Assembly: GCF_900496975.1 (NCBI RefSeq)
Contig: NZ_UFQC01000015.1
Coordinates: 62,001-126,000, forward strand
Length of the DNA: 64,000 bases
Origin: Achromobacter veterisilvae
GTDB lineage: Bacteria; Pseudomonadota; Gammaproteobacteria; Burkholderiales; Burkholderiaceae_B
Direction: 5' to 3'
Part shown: in pieces, positions 63,668 through 64,000 of the stretch
Layout of the letters: each line of letters begins with the position of its first letter
Numbering within the stretch: position 1 is the first letter of the stretch
Notes under the pieces: model-generated
Databases searched by the model: none
What the model was told of the DNA's origin: nothing
The model's input: the letters and a program-made list of their open reading frames with translations, nothing else
Position numbers and translations under genes: made by a program

Positions 63668-64000
63668 TCAGGCGGCGGCGCGGAACTGCTGTCCCAATAC
63701 GCTCCAGAGACTTTGCACGTGGGTCACGAACTGCGGGGTTTCGCGCAGCGTGAAGACGTCGCGCGGATGCGGGATGGCGATGCGCTCGTCCAGCAGCACG
63801 CGGCTGGGCGGGCCGGACAGCACCACCACGCGGTCGGACAGCAGGATGGCCTCGTCCAGGTCGTGCGTGACCATGACGATGGTCTGGCCCAGCTTGCGCC
63901 AGATCTCGATGAGTTCGCGGTGCAGGTGCGTCTTGGTGTGCGTGTCCAGCGCGCCGAAGGGTTCGTCCAGCAGCAGGATGCGCGGCTCCACCGCCAGGCT
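63668..64000 (-). CDS. ABC transporter ATP-binding protein, partial (SsuB/TauB-like)
   Basis: This is the C-terminal part of a NitT/TauT-family ATPase; the 5' end lies beyond the window. Walker B is visible as ILLLDEPFGALD, with the H-loop segment VMVTHDLDEAILLSDRVVVLSG and the C-terminal PHPRDVF stretch of this family. About 110 residues are present. It is co-oriented with and immediately upstream of the permease gene. Confidence 0.92.
   Translation of the reverse strand, partial: SLAVEPRILLLDEPFGALDTHTKTHLHRELIEIWRKLGQTIVMVTHDLDEAILLSDRVVVLSGPPSRVLLDERIAIPHPRDVFTLRETPQFVTHVQSLWSVLGQQFRAAA

Overview
The window is a GC-rich chromosomal segment that opens inside dnaA and continues dnaA-dnaN-gyrB, so it lies just downstream of the usual replication-origin region. 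The gene style points to a betaproteobacterium of the Bordetella/Achromobacter group (Alcaligenaceae). Evidence for this is the DnaN and GyrB sequences, a Bug/TctC-type periplasmic receptor, many solute transporters paired with dedicated LysR or GntR regulators, and short GC-rich intergenic repeats. This placement rests on recognition, not on a search. No tRNA, rRNA, insertion sequence, prophage or CRISPR array was seen.

Layout. 1-4.6 kb: dnaA (5' end missing), dnaN and gyrB, closed by a strong terminator. 4.8-5.5 kb: an exported protein made of three 40-residue repeats. 5.8-11.7 kb: a putative GntR regulon with a polar amino-acid binding protein, a fused permease-ATPase, an amidase, a solitary ectoine-synthase homologue, the GntR/FCD regulator and a DUF1989 protein. 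The two outer promoters carry the same 18-bp element with a near-perfect palindrome. 11.9-17.3 kb: an FAD oxidoreductase, an MHS-type symporter and an IlvD/Edd dehydratase opposite a second GntR/FCD regulator. 17.3-22.7 kb: a LysR regulator diverging from a glutamate/aspartate-type ABC importer that ends in a threonine aldolase. 22.8-28.6 kb: mixed single genes (EamA exporter, acylphosphatase, PhyH dioxygenase, FMN-dependent hydroxyacid dehydrogenase) and an orphan binding protein with a D-2-hydroxyacid dehydrogenase.

28.6-34.6 kb: a LysR regulator diverging from a Bug receptor and HyuA/HyuB, an ATP-dependent hydantoinase/oxoprolinase pair. 34.6-43.9 kb: a GntR/UTRA regulator diverging from a nine-gene operon. 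The operon has a spermidine/putrescine-type ABC importer, a three-part flavin/iron-sulfur dehydrogenase of the HcnABC/opine-oxidase/D-hydroxyproline-dehydrogenase type, a second DAO-family flavoenzyme and a RidA protein. Three operator-like palindromes, exactly 14 bp apart, sit in its promoter. 43.8-49.9 kb: a nucleoside-type (BMP/NupQ-like) ABC importer ending in a CodA-like amidohydrolase. 50.3-57.5 kb: DedA-rhodanese, PanE-like reductase, small enzymes, a TetR/MFS pair with a palindromic operator, and ribB behind an FMN riboswitch. 57.9-64 kb: a SET-domain methyltransferase, a bestrophin-like channel, an Lrp/AsnC regulator diverging from ilvB, an array of GGTGTCTGACACC repeats, an SDR enzyme and the start of a TauC/SsuC-type ABC importer cut by the window end.

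The overall theme is uptake and oxidative breakdown of small nitrogenous or hydroxy-acid compounds. Each pathway carries its own regulator, and the blocks are packed next to the replication-initiation genes. The least conventional block is the 5.8-11.7 kb regulon with its solitary ectoine synthase homologue.
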